Origin: Vibrio chagasii
Lineage (GTDB): Bacteria; Pseudomonadota; Gammaproteobacteria; Enterobacterales; Vibrionaceae
Length of the DNA: 64,000 nt
Direction: 5' to 3'
Assembly (NCBI GenBank): GCA_041879415.1
Contig: CP090851.1
Span: forward strand, 1,860,001 to 1,924,000
The position numbers were made by a program, and so were the translations under genes. Below, in pieces: positions 28,406 to 36,563 of the stretch; positions within the stretch are counted from its first letter, which is position 1; each line of letters starts with the position of its first letter. Below the pieces are notes generated by a model, which saw only the letters and a list, made by a program, of their open reading frames with translations, did no database searches and was not told where the DNA came from.

Positions 28406-28678
28406 ATGTCTTTATCCACCGCCATCTCTAAGATCAAAACTTATTTCAGCACATTGCTGGATTTTCAGTCCCGTATTTGGGTGGTTCATATCTTTGAAGA
28501 TTCGATTACTGACCAATCATTTGTCATTAATGAGGATGCCTTTAAAGAACCGCTAGAGTGGATGAGAAAGCGGGATTACCAATCAAAAATGCTCGATCGT
28601 GTCGATAAAATGAAGATATCACAGGTTATCGAGATTCAATTCGAAGACAAAATGCATAGGCTGATGCGAGTAAAATAG
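28406..28678 (+). CDS. Small protein of unknown function (90 aa)
   Basis: Unrecognised 90-aa soluble protein, with an acidic middle (VHIFEDSITDQSFVINEDAF) and a basic, Met-rich C-terminal third (KMLDRVDKMKISQVIEI). No Shine-Dalgarno is obvious before the ATG at 28406, which lowers confidence. The composition looks protein-like rather than random. Confidence 0.52.
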   Translation: MSLSTAISKIKTYFSTLLDFQSRIWVVHIFEDSITDQSFVINEDAFKEPLEWMRKRDYQSKMLDRVDKMKISQVIEIQFEDKMHRLMRVK

Positions 28679-28716
28679 TGGTTCATTCCTGACCATTTAA
28701 CCGAAACACCCGATAC

Positions 28717-28742
28717 AAAAAAGGCCAGCAATCGCTGACCTT
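28717..28742 (-). terminator. Probable terminator after the trpD2-like gene
   Basis: AAGGCCAGC / GCTGACCTT stem with one mismatch and an A-run on the U-tract side, 27 bp beyond the convergent reverse-strand stop. Confidence 0.6.
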
Positions 28743-28768
28743 CTCTTACAAGCTCTGTCGTATTTCAA

Positions 28769-29725
28769 CTAACGTGCACAGTACTCATGCCATAGACGTA
28801 CCGCTTTTTGGTAGGCCTCAGTTTTGTCATGCGTCTCCGCAAACAAAATAGCTGTCATACTATCGACCACTGTGTTCGCCATCAAAGTCATCTCTTCAGC
28901 GGGTGTCCCGAGTATACATTCACTCGGCAATGGTAGATCTGAGTTCATCATCTCTTCCCAATAGAAAGACTCAACTTTATCAGGAGAGCTCATCCATACC
29001 GTTTGACTCACTTTCGGGTTGTATTCCGACTCACCATTCATTCCTTTGAAAGAGATAACCGAATGGGATTTGTTGCCAATCACATGTTCAACTTCAGCAT
29101 GAAGCTGTGGGAAGCCAGGGTGAAAGCTGCCACGTAAACCTAAACGGCCACCACCAGGGTTCAATGCTCGAACTACCGTATTGATCGGCGTTCTCAACCC
29201 ATAACGATGCTTCCAACCAATCATGGTTTGCGCTTCAGGAGCAAAATTAGCCAATGGTAAATACGCAATGCCATCTTGCTCAAGGATCGACTTAGCATGT
29301 TCAGGGTTATCAGCACGTTGCACACCGACATCTTGCAAATGGCTTTCAACGTGCGTTCTACCGCTCGGCTTGTCCATGTAACCGTGCATTAATACCTTGT
29401 AGCCGTTATCCGCCAAGATCTTAGCCGCCAGCAAGTTCCATGGCTTACCACTTGCACTTTCATTGCGCTTACCGGCATAACACGGCCAATCAATATCAGC
29501 CCCTAAATCGGGTACGCGAGATTGAAACGCTTTAACAAAGCCAGCAATCTCTTCATTGGTCTCGTTCTGCACACGAATTAACATCAGTAGCATAGCCATC
29601 TGGTCGTCACCGACCTGTCCGCTTAAATACTCATCCATGATGCGGTAGGCTTGTTCGAACGACAAAGGCTTGCGCCCTCTTTCCCCTCGTCCAACTGTAC
29701 GAATACACTCTAAAATACTACTCAT
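28769..29725 (-). CDS. TrpD2/YbiB-like glycosyltransferase-fold protein
   Basis: A 318-aa relative of anthranilate phosphoribosyltransferase (TrpD2/YbiB group). The family keeps the TrpD fold, but YbiB binds nucleic acid rather than making tryptophan. The N-terminal helical domain (LSFEQAYRIMDEYLSGQVGD) is clear. The TrpD substrate-loop position reads ESASGKPWNLLAAKIL and the glycine-rich segment reads GGGRLGLRGSFHPGF. The ATG at 29725 has GGAAGAG upstream. No trp genes are nearby, consistent with a non-tryptophan role. It diverges from a TetR gene. Confidence 0.82.
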   Translation of the reverse strand: MSSILECIRTVGRGERGRKPLSFEQAYRIMDEYLSGQVGDDQMAMLLMLIRVQNETNEEIAGFVKAFQSRVPDLGADIDWPCYAGKRNESASGKPWNLLAAKILADNGYKVLMHGYMDKPSGRTHVESHLQDVGVQRADNPEHAKSILEQDGIAYLPLANFAPEAQTMIGWKHRYGLRTPINTVVRALNPGGGRLGLRGSFHPGFPQLHAEVEHVIGNKSHSVISFKGMNGESEYNPKVSQTVWMSSPDKVESFYWEEMMNSDLPLPSECILGTPAEEMTLMANTVVDSMTAILFAETHDKTEAYQKAVRLWHEYCAR

Positions 29726-29922
29726 TGATTGTTTATTCTCTTCCGTTGATATCAATAAAATTCGAATACGCTTTCGATTCTATGATACCCACAGTGCATT
29801 GCAAAGCGATTCAGGTGCTAACACTCTAATTACCAAAACCGTCGTAGGAGTTCTAAAAGTAAACTTCGTGGTGTAAAATTAACGTATGCAATGCTAACCG
29901 CGACATATTGAGTAGTATCCAA

Positions 29923-30534
29923 ATGACTGTAAAGAAAACACTGAGCCAAAGAAAACGTGAATCGATCGTTGCCGCTGCTATCGCAGAATTTACTGAGCAC
30001 GGTTATAAGGCCACCAGTATGGATAAAATATCGAGCCGAGCAGAAGTGTCTAAACGCACCGTCTATAACCACTTTGCCAGTAAAGAGCTGCTTCTCGAGG
30101 AGATACTAGACAGTATTTGGAGTAAAACGCTCGCCGCCACGCACTTCCCTTATCAAGCTGAACTGCCCCTTGAACAACAGCTCGCATCAATCGCGAATCA
30201 AGAACTAGAGCTTTTAGAGTCTGAAGGTTTTATCGATTTATCACGCGTGCTTTTCTCTGAGTACTTCCATAATGCGGAACTCGCTAGCCAAGCAATGGAG
30301 AAATACTCTCAAGCAGAGAGTGGGCTGATGACTTGGATAAAAGCTGCGCACGCCGATGGTCGCTTAGTCGAGCTCGACCCTCTGTTTGCTTCAACTCAAT
30401 TCATTGCACTCATTAAGTCGTTCGCTTTTTGGCCGCAGATCATTGGTCATGCCCCTTCTCCCGACACACAGCACAAGCACATCATCGTGAACTCAACGGT
30501 TGAGATGTTTCTCAAACAGTACCAGGCCAAATAA
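29923..30534 (+). CDS. TetR/AcrR-family transcriptional regulator
   Basis: A 203-aa repressor-type regulator. The N-terminal helix-turn-helix covers about residues 10-55 (IVAAAIAEFTEHGYKATSMD, then KRTVYNHFASKELL). The C-terminal ligand domain is variable. The ATG at 29923 is preferred to the upstream TTG. Its target is unknown: it diverges from the trpD2-like gene with about 197 bp between starts, and the small membrane-protein gene lies 148 bp downstream. Confidence 0.88.
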   Translation: MTVKKTLSQRKRESIVAAAIAEFTEHGYKATSMDKISSRAEVSKRTVYNHFASKELLLEEILDSIWSKTLAATHFPYQAELPLEQQLASIANQELELLESEGFIDLSRVLFSEYFHNAELASQAMEKYSQAESGLMTWIKAAHADGRLVELDPLFASTQFIALIKSFAFWPQIIGHAPSPDTQHKHIIVNSTVEMFLKQYQAK

Positions 30535-30682
30535 AAGTTGAGCCCTGCTAAGTTTTGCCGGGTTTTAATTAGAGATAGATAAACGAGTGAGGTATGATTT
30601 GCTCGTTTTGTGGCTGAGCAGTTTGCCAGTTGCAGAATCTGATTTATTTCAGCCGTTGTTCAGATACAAAGACCACTATTTC

Positions 30683-31015
30683 ATGCCAAAGTTGATAAGC
30701 AAAATTTGGGTACACGTTTTTATGCTGCTTGCGATGTTAATGGCCACCATCAGTGTGGATAGCATTGCGAGTAACAATATCGTGGCATCTCAACATCTAT
30801 CAACGCCGTCAAACAGTATCTCGCCTTCACAGCCAATCGTCCAAGCTAACATTGAACATCATTGCTGTGGCTCAGTCTGCTTGTTAAAAATGCCACCATT
30901 GATTGTGTCTGAGTCCTTCGATACTCAAATTGCCTCTTTGGCTCTTATTGAAAAAGAGCCTTCACACAAAGCGATTATTGCGCCTCAAGCACCTTATCGC
31001 CCCCCTATTTCTTAA
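30683..31015 (+). CDS. Small membrane or secreted protein with HHCC motif
   Basis: A 110-aa protein I cannot name. The ATG at 30683 is chosen because it opens a basic-hydrophobic signal or anchor segment (KIWVHVFMLLAMLMATISV). The rest should be periplasmic and contains HHCCGSVCLLKMP near residue 63, a cluster of two His and three Cys that could bind metal or be redox-active. It is followed 85 bp later by dsbA, so its cysteines could be a DsbA substrate; that is inference. Confidence 0.62.
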   Translation: MPKLISKIWVHVFMLLAMLMATISVDSIASNNIVASQHLSTPSNSISPSQPIVQANIEHHCCGSVCLLKMPPLIVSESFDTQIASLALIEKEPSHKAIIAPQAPYRPPIS

Positions 31016-31100
31016 TCGTTTGTCCCAAATTGGCAATCCATGCCACCCAAAACAGCAGTTTTGCTGTGCTTAACGACATCCAAATTTAGGAAATAAACAC

Positions 31101-31700
31101 ATGAAAAAACTATTTAGCCTTTTTGCTGCTCTAATTATGAGCGCTTCAGTCAACGCCGCTCAGTTTGAAGAAGGTACTCACTACAAGATCCTTGATGTAG
31201 CAAAAGCAGAAAAGCCAGTTGTGACTGAATTTTTCTCTTTCTACTGCCCACACTGTTACAAATTCGAAGGGGTAATTAAGTACCTGAAAGAAGACTTACC
31301 GGAAACAGCAAGCTTCCAAAAAGTTCACGTCGCTTTTATGGGTAACAATATGGCCGTGCCGATGGCCAAAGCTTACGCAACAATGATTGCGTTGGATGCT
31401 GAAGAGAGCATGGTTCCTGCTATGTTTGCTCAGATCCATGAGAAGCAAAAGACACCACGCGACGAAGCTGAACTGCGCCAAGTATTCATTGATAATGGTG
31501 TCGATGCGAAGAAGTTTGACGCGGCATACAACAGCTTTGCGGTTAACTCAATGCAGAAACGCTTTGATCAACAATTTGATGCAAGCACGCTAACCGGCGT
31601 TCCTGGTGTGCTGGTCAATAACAAGTACATCGTTAAGCCGGACCAAATCAAAAGCTACGAAGAGTACAACCAGCTAGTTAACTACTTACTAACGCTCTAA
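31101..31700 (+). CDS. dsbA: DsbA-family periplasmic thiol:disulfide oxidase
   Basis: Introduces disulfides into exported proteins. The 199-aa precursor has signal peptide [20 protein letters not shown], the active site FYCPHC at residues 48-52, and the cis-proline loop TGVPGV near 168. It closely resembles V. cholerae TcpG/DsbA in overall layout. Because vibrios can carry more than one DsbA, this copy may be a paralogue rather than the housekeeping enzyme. No dsbB is in the window. AGGAAATAAACAC precedes the ATG. Confidence 0.9.
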   Translation: MKKLFSLFAALIMSASVNAAQFEEGTHYKILDVAKAEKPVVTEFFSFYCPHCYKFEGVIKYLKEDLPETASFQKVHVAFMGNNMAVPMAKAYATMIALDAEESMVPAMFAQIHEKQKTPRDEAELRQVFIDNGVDAKKFDAAYNSFAVNSMQKRFDQQFDASTLTGVPGVLVNNKYIVKPDQIKSYEEYNQLVNYLLTL

Positions 31701-31716
31701 GTCGTTTTTCATCGCC

Positions 31717-31745
31717 AAGCCAGTGAACTCATCACTGGCTTTTTT
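31717..31745 (+). terminator. Terminator after dsbA
   Basis: AAGCCAGTGA / TCACTGGCTT stem and T-run, 17 bp beyond the stop. Confidence 0.88.
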
Positions 31746-31908
31746 ATCTCTATCGGCCTCAGAGCGCATGTAAATTGAGGCTAGCGCTATTGTTCACTGG
31801 CATCCGCAGTAAATTTTCATATACTGCACCTTATTAAGTCATCGACTATGTTGTTGTACTGAAAATACTCGTACTCAAAACGCTTAGCACTCAAATATTG
31901 GGACCTTT

Positions 31909-32403
31909 ATGATCACTCTGACTACCAACTTTGGCGACATTGAAATTGAACTGAACCTTGAAAAAGCACCAGTAACGTCGAAAAACTTCCTTAAATACTG
32001 CCAAGACGGTTTCTATGAAGGCACGACATTTCACCGTGTTATTGAAGGTTTCATGATTCAAGGTGGTGGTCACACTATCGACATGACAGAAAAACCAACA
32101 CGTGCGCCTATCGTGAATGAAGCAAACCGCGGTCTAAAGAACGTAATTGGCTCTGTAGCAATGGCACGTACTGATGCACCACATTCTGCAACAGCACAAT
32201 TCTTTATCAACCTTGATGACAACGACTTCCTTGATCACACCTCGACTACGAACGCAGGCTGGGGTTACGCGGTATTCGGTAAAGTATCGGCAGGTATGGA
32301 TGTAGTAAATAAGATTGCAGCTGAACCAACGACAATTCGCTGGGGTCACGAAGATGTGCCTTGTGAAGATATTGTGATTACAAAAGTCACGATCAACGAA
32401 TAA
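31909..32403 (+). CDS. ppiB: PpiB, cytoplasmic cyclophilin-type prolyl isomerase
   Basis: Catalyses cis-trans isomerisation of peptidyl-proline bonds. The 164-aa protein lacks a signal peptide, so it acts in the cytoplasm. Cyclophilin motifs are clear: [14 protein letters not shown] near residue 43, SVAMART near 83, [10 protein letters not shown] near 90, and [12 protein letters not shown] near 122. It is monocistronic. Confidence 0.95.
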   Translation: MITLTTNFGDIEIELNLEKAPVTSKNFLKYCQDGFYEGTTFHRVIEGFMIQGGGHTIDMTEKPTRAPIVNEANRGLKNVIGSVAMARTDAPHSATAQFFINLDDNDFLDHTSTTNAGWGYAVFGKVSAGMDVVNKIAAEPTTIRWGHEDVPCEDIVITKVTINE

Positions 32404-32607
32404 ATCGCACCGAAAATTGCAACAAATGGTGAGGCTCAGTCTCGCCATTTATAACTATCAATATTATCAACTGTACTTATTAGTGTACGGTATATTTATA
32501 TAATCAACCCTATCCTCGCTATTCATCAGTCTCAATGACGTGTTATGCTCCTGATCTGCAAGCTTCTCCAGCATTGCGATCAACTTACATTGGACGTAAC
32601 TCTAACC

Positions 32608-33750
32608 ATGACTCGACTCTCTTTGTGGACAACAGCGCTCTTATCTTCTGTTGCCAGTTTCTCAAGTTCAGCTTTCGAAGTTGATACGCGAGAATCACAA
32701 GAACCTGAACTGGATGACCAATTTCGTGTCATTGCCATTCCCTTTTACGATCCAAGTGTAGATACAGGCATTTCTGTCGTTCCTATCTATAACTTCTATG
32801 CTGACGGCGAGTCAAAGAACGCATCAACGTTATCTGCAACGCTGACTTATACGCAAAATGATAGCTATTACATCAAAGGGAATGCTGAGCTCTTATTGAA
32901 AGGCGATTCAATTCGGTTTAGCGGTGAAATGGGCTTCTCTAGTACCAACATTACCTTGGTCGATCTGGTTGATACTAACCACCAAGAGTACACGTTCGAT
33001 GGTGATTTCTATTTCAAAGTCTACGACAACATCTATCTCGGGATGGGTTTAGACTACTCCACCGCTCGTTATCTTGCCGATACACCGCGAGACAAACTTT
33101 TACTCAAACTCACCGGGTTTAGTGAAGAATACGAAGCCGACACAGGAGCAAAGTTCTCTTTCTTGTGGGATGAACGAGAGCACTACTACTACCCTTATCA
33201 TGGCTTTTTGTTCGAGCTGACCTATGAAAACCATGGAGAATGGCTTGGTAATGACAAAGATGCGACCTACTCTTCGCTCTTTTCAGATTACCGACTGTTC
33301 TACAGCTTAACGCACAATGACAATCACATCATCGCAAGCCGCTGGGTGACTCGTTATCTACTGGATGCTGAAAATGCCCCAAGTAGTGCATACAGCACCT
33401 ATGGTCGACAAGGGCGAAATGTTCAACGTGGTTTCGTCGCGGGTGATCACATCGCTTCGCATATGACCAATCTTGAAATGGAATATCGCTATTCGATTTC
33501 AGGCTCGTCCATCAACTTCTTGAACAACGTCGCGGTGGTCGGTTTAACGGGTGTGGGCAAGGTGTTTGGTGAAAGGCTGAATCCAACCGACCCTTATCAT
33601 AGCTTTGACGATGGTGACCTTCTGACGATGGTTGGTCTCGGGCTACGTTATCGCTTAATGCGCCAAGAACGCATCAATGTGAGAATGGATTTCACCTACA
33701 ACAACGAAGATGAAGTGCTGGCCTACTTTAGCTTAGGTGAAAATATCTAG
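32608..33750 (+). CDS. Omp85/BamA-type outer-membrane beta-barrel protein
   Basis: A 380-aa predicted outer-membrane barrel with signal sequence MTRLSLWTTALLSSVASFSSSA. Alternating strands run through the whole protein. Segments such as GAKFSFLWDEREHYYYPYHG and RNVQRGFVAGDH resemble the surface-antigen (D15/Omp85) barrel, and there are no POTRA domains. The protein ends YFSLGENI, not the usual terminal aromatic residue. The ATG at 32608 is selected because the signal peptide begins there. Function is unknown; stand-alone Omp85 barrels occur in many gammaproteobacteria. Confidence 0.75.
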   Translation: MTRLSLWTTALLSSVASFSSSAFEVDTRESQEPELDDQFRVIAIPFYDPSVDTGISVVPIYNFYADGESKNASTLSATLTYTQNDSYYIKGNAELLLKGDSIRFSGEMGFSSTNITLVDLVDTNHQEYTFDGDFYFKVYDNIYLGMGLDYSTARYLADTPRDKLLLKLTGFSEEYEADTGAKFSFLWDEREHYYYPYHGFLFELTYENHGEWLGNDKDATYSSLFSDYRLFYSLTHNDNHIIASRWVTRYLLDAENAPSSAYSTYGRQGRNVQRGFVAGDHIASHMTNLEMEYRYSISGSSINFLNNVAVVGLTGVGKVFGERLNPTDPYHSFDDGDLLTMVGLGLRYRLMRQERINVRMDFTYNNEDEVLAYFSLGENI

Positions 33751-33800
33751 CCCAAGCTGTAGCATTTTTAAAGCCATTATATCTAACCGATGATTCCCCC

Positions 33801-33831
33801 AAGCCTGTCACGACTCGATTCGTACAGGCTT
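33801..33831. terminator. Possible terminator between convergent genes
   Basis: AAGCCTGT / ACAGGCTT with a 15-nt loop and only a short T-run; a weaker candidate than the others. Confidence 0.5.
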
Positions 33832-33857
33832 TCTGTTTGTAGAGCCTCAAGTAAAAC

Positions 33858-34280
33858 CTACCAACGAGAGCGATAAGTACGATGACAAGCCCGGCATGTG
33901 TTATTGGCCGAGTCTAAACCACGCTCAGCTTTACTTTTGTTCTGTTCAAGACTGGCTTGCTGTAACTCAATAAAACCTTGATTCATCTGTAACATCAGTT
34001 GATTGAATTTCTCAGGCTTACTCCATACCGCGCCTTTCGCCTTACCGCCCTTATCACTCACAGTAAAACTGTTGGTGAGAATGAGTCCGTGCTCTACCAA
34101 GTTATCACTTAATCCCTCAACCTTTTGCCAATCTGTATTTCGATTCCCTAATTCTGAAGATACTTGCTTGTTGAGTTTTTCTATTGAGCTAAAAGCTTGT
34201 TGGCGATTGTCGACCGCTTCAGTTGCGGCAATAGTGCTCATTGGTACTGCGATAAGTAAAGCGATAGTCAGTTTTTTCAT
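33858..34280 (-). CDS. Cytochrome c' family periplasmic heme protein
   Basis: A 140-aa precursor with a signal peptide (MKKLTIALLIAVPMSTIAA). A four-helix-bundle pattern ends in the C-terminal heme-attachment motif CRACH at residues 129-133, the arrangement of cytochromes c' and b562-like proteins. Cytochromes c' bind NO and CO and are linked to nitrosative-stress defence. The ATG at 34280 has AGGAG 7 nt upstream. It diverges from the cytochrome b561 gene across a perfect 50-bp palindrome, implying joint control. Confidence 0.88.
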   Translation of the reverse strand: MKKLTIALLIAVPMSTIAATEAVDNRQQAFSSIEKLNKQVSSELGNRNTDWQKVEGLSDNLVEHGLILTNSFTVSDKGGKAKGAVWSKPEKFNQLMLQMNQGFIELQQASLEQNKSKAERGLDSANNTCRACHRTYRSRW

Positions 34281-34345
34281 AGTGTCACTCCTGTTTATTG
34301 GTTGATTTATTTGCTGATCTTTCAATTCCAATCGATGAGAGGCAT

Positions 34346-34395
34346 TTAATTTACACAACAATAGTTGCGTACGCAACTATTGTTGTGTAAATTAA
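34346..34395. promoter_or_regulatory. Perfect 50-bp palindrome, probable MarR operator
   Basis: Two 25-bp arms meet without a spacer at 34370/34371. The centre is ATAGTTGCGTACGCAACTAT (34361-34380). It lies between two divergent cytochrome genes, 60 and 90 bp from their start codons. The rightward operon ends with a MarR regulator, the obvious candidate ligand of the palindrome. The arms are longer than one MarR dimer needs, so two dimers or a cruciform are possible. Confidence 0.82.
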
Positions 34396-34429
34396 TATCA
34401 CTTCGTAAACGACAACTGGGAAATGAACT

Positions 34430-35071
34430 ATGAAAATTTGGGATCTACCAACACGACTGTATCACTGGTTACAAGCACTACTATTCATTGGCCTAGCGGC
34501 ATCAGGTTTTAGTGGCAATGGCCCACATGTTTATCTTGGGCTCGCACTGTTTAGCCTAATTTTATGGCGATTGATTTGGGGATTCATTGGCAGTGACACG
34601 AGCCGCTTCTCACAATTTGTTAGCTCTCCTCGCGCTGCATTCCAGTACTTACGAGGTAAAATCCAGCCAAAGCCAGGGCATAACCCATTAGGGGCTTGGA
34701 TGGTCATCGGTATGATCACCACCTTGTTCATCCAATGTATTACGGGCCTTGTTATTGCAGGTTTCTTTGATGCGATCCCAGGCTCGGAAGCCCTTCTTAC
34801 CGATGGCGTATTTGAAGTTTCTGGTGTGGTGCACGGCATTGCAGCACGTATGTTAGTGGTCTGCGTCGTTCTGCACCTATTGGCAATCATGACTTACAAG
34901 CTACGTTCAAAACCACTGGTGTTAGCCATGATCACAGGCAAACAAAATCACACACCATCAGTGGAAAGTTTCGAAAGTGGCACTCAATTAGCTTTTTCAT
35001 CAAATAGCAAAGCATTGTTGGTGCTAATTGCATCGGTATTAGTTACGATGACAATAGTTGTTATGTCATAA
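34430..35071 (+). CDS. Cytochrome b561-type membrane protein
   Basis: A 213-aa integral membrane diheme cytochrome b of the cytochrome b561/Ni-Fe hydrogenase b group. It has four or five hydrophobic segments. Candidate heme histidines are in RLYHW near residue 12, NGPHVYLG near 33, VVHGIAARM near 134 and VVLHLLAIM near 147. It probably passes electrons from quinol to the divergent cytochrome c'. It forms an operon with the marR gene 18 bp downstream. Confidence 0.86.
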   Translation: MKIWDLPTRLYHWLQALLFIGLAASGFSGNGPHVYLGLALFSLILWRLIWGFIGSDTSRFSQFVSSPRAAFQYLRGKIQPKPGHNPLGAWMVIGMITTLFIQCITGLVIAGFFDAIPGSEALLTDGVFEVSGVVHGIAARMLVVCVVLHLLAIMTYKLRSKPLVLAMITGKQNHTPSVESFESGTQLAFSSNSKALLVLIASVLVTMTIVVMS

Positions 35072-35089
35072 AGAGTTAGGTAACAAGCA

Positions 35090-35518
35090 ATGCCGGAAGA
35101 ATTTGACAGACCAAATAGCTTTGGTTGGTTAGTAAATGTAGTCGCTAATAAAGCGAGCAAAGATTTCGATGTAGAATTGAAAAAGTATGGACTGACCATC
35201 GCATTATGGCCGACCTTGATGTGCCTTTGGGAAGAAGAAGGGCTGACACAACGTGATATCGCCGCGAAGTCAAAAGTAGAAAATTCAACAACGACACGCA
35301 CATTAGATAAATTGGAAAAGCTTGATCTTGTCGAACGAAGAGCGGATCCAAACAGCCGACGCTCTTTTAGAATTTATCTTACAGAAAAGGGCAAAGAGCT
35401 CGAAAAAGATATCATTCCAGTACCCGCTCGCGTAAACAAAGAGTTGATGAGCGCATTAGATGCTGACGAGCAGCAGCAGATGATCGGTTTGCTTAAGAAA
35501 ATGGTCGCAGCTATTTAG
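35090..35518 (+). CDS. MarR-family transcriptional regulator
   Basis: A 142-aa winged-helix regulator. The recognition region is GLTQRDIAAKSKVENSTTTR at about residues 51-70, followed by LDKLEKLDLVERRADPNSRR with the wing. Members of the family respond to phenolics, oxidants or metals. It is the second gene of the cytochrome b561 operon and probably controls it and the divergent cytochrome c' gene through the palindrome at 34346-34395. No Cys sensor is visible, so a small-molecule ligand is more likely than thiol oxidation. Confidence 0.92.
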   Translation: MPEEFDRPNSFGWLVNVVANKASKDFDVELKKYGLTIALWPTLMCLWEEEGLTQRDIAAKSKVENSTTTRTLDKLEKLDLVERRADPNSRRSFRIYLTEKGKELEKDIIPVPARVNKELMSALDADEQQQMIGLLKKMVAAI

Positions 35519-35564
35519 CTTGGAGCTAATTCAGCAACGACCACTCAGTACCCTAGTTCAATAG

Positions 35565-35588
35565 ACCCTCGCCCTAAACGAGGGTTTT
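35565..35588. terminator. Terminator between marR and the DMT gene
   Basis: ACCCTCG / CGAGGGT stem with a 7-nt loop and TTTT, between convergent genes. Confidence 0.8.
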
Positions 35589-35589
35589 C

Positions 35590-36453
35590 TTATTTTCGTG
35601 ACCACTTAATGTAGCAAAACAGGGACGCAATGATCACCGCTCCACCCAATAGCTTTTGCATCTCAACGGTTTCACCCAACATACTCACGCTGAGTAATAG
35701 TGTCCAAACCGGCTCTAGAATCATAATCAGCGCCGCCACTTCCATGTTCACTGAATGCTGCCCCACCGTTTGCAATAAATAACGAATAGAAGTCGCCACA
35801 ACCGCTGAAACTATAAACCAGAAAACCAAGGTTTTAGTAATCTCGAACTCAGGTTGAACCGTCATTGAAGCGAACGCTAAACCGCTCACACCTACAATAA
35901 ATAGCTGCACACAGATTGACGCGATGGGCTTAATGTTGGTGATCACACGCTTATTCATTACAAAGTGAATGGATAGCAACATAGAAGCCAATAAAAAGTA
36001 GAGCTGACTTTGTTCGACGTGCCAACCGTTGGTCAAGGTAAGCAATAACATACCAATTATCGCAATCGGAAATGACATCCAAAAGGCGCGATTAGGTTTG
36101 ACTCGAAACAGCACCCAAGAGACAAATGGCGCAATGATCATCGCGAGGCTCATGATAAATGCCCCTTCAGATAAGGTCTCTGTCACCGAAACCGCAAATA
36201 CCCATACCTGTAATGAAGCCGACAACAATAAACCCACTCCGCAAAGAGATAGAATCTGCTTAAAAGAGAGCTTGCGAATATGGTGAATACAAAACGGAAG
36301 TAGAATCAGGCTTGCCACAACAAACCGCACACCAATGAACACTGGCCCTGGCATTTCTAATACCACCAGCTTAGATGCAATCCATCCGACCCCAGCTAAC
36401 AGGGTGGCAAATAGGAGATACAACTCCCCACGCATCGCTTTCACGTTCATCAT
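35590..36453 (-). CDS. DMT-superfamily (EamA) transporter
   Basis: A 287-aa inner-membrane protein with ten hydrophobic segments in two EamA repeats, the pattern of drug/metabolite exporters. N-terminal repeat: LYLLFATLLAGVGWIASK. C-terminal repeat: ALIMILEPVWTLLLSVSMLG. The conserved EP dipeptide in the second repeat is present. The substrate cannot be predicted. It lies downstream of the nemA terminator and is probably transcribed alone. Confidence 0.87.
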   Translation of the reverse strand: MMNVKAMRGELYLLFATLLAGVGWIASKLVVLEMPGPVFIGVRFVVASLILLPFCIHHIRKLSFKQILSLCGVGLLLSASLQVWVFAVSVTETLSEGAFIMSLAMIIAPFVSWVLFRVKPNRAFWMSFPIAIIGMLLLTLTNGWHVEQSQLYFLLASMLLSIHFVMNKRVITNIKPIASICVQLFIVGVSGLAFASMTVQPEFEITKTLVFWFIVSAVVATSIRYLLQTVGQHSVNMEVAALIMILEPVWTLLLSVSMLGETVEMQKLLGGAVIIASLFCYIKWSRK

Positions 36454-36473
36454 TTTATTCGGTCCAATAACGA

Positions 36474-36506
36474 AAAAAGCAACCCGACTCTGCCAGGTTG
36501 CTTTTT
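36474..36506 (-). terminator. Terminator after nemA
   Basis: AAAAAGCAACC / GGTTGCTTTTT stem with an 11-nt loop, between nemA and the downstream DMT gene. Confidence 0.85.
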
Positions 36507-36563
36507 ATAAACATTCAACAGGATCAAGATACTATCTCAATACTCTGCTTCAAGCAGCTGTTT

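Noticed and set aside
30587..30682. 32-residue extension of the HHCC protein
   Set aside because: It would bury the membrane segment behind a hydrophilic stretch, and no ribosome site supports it.
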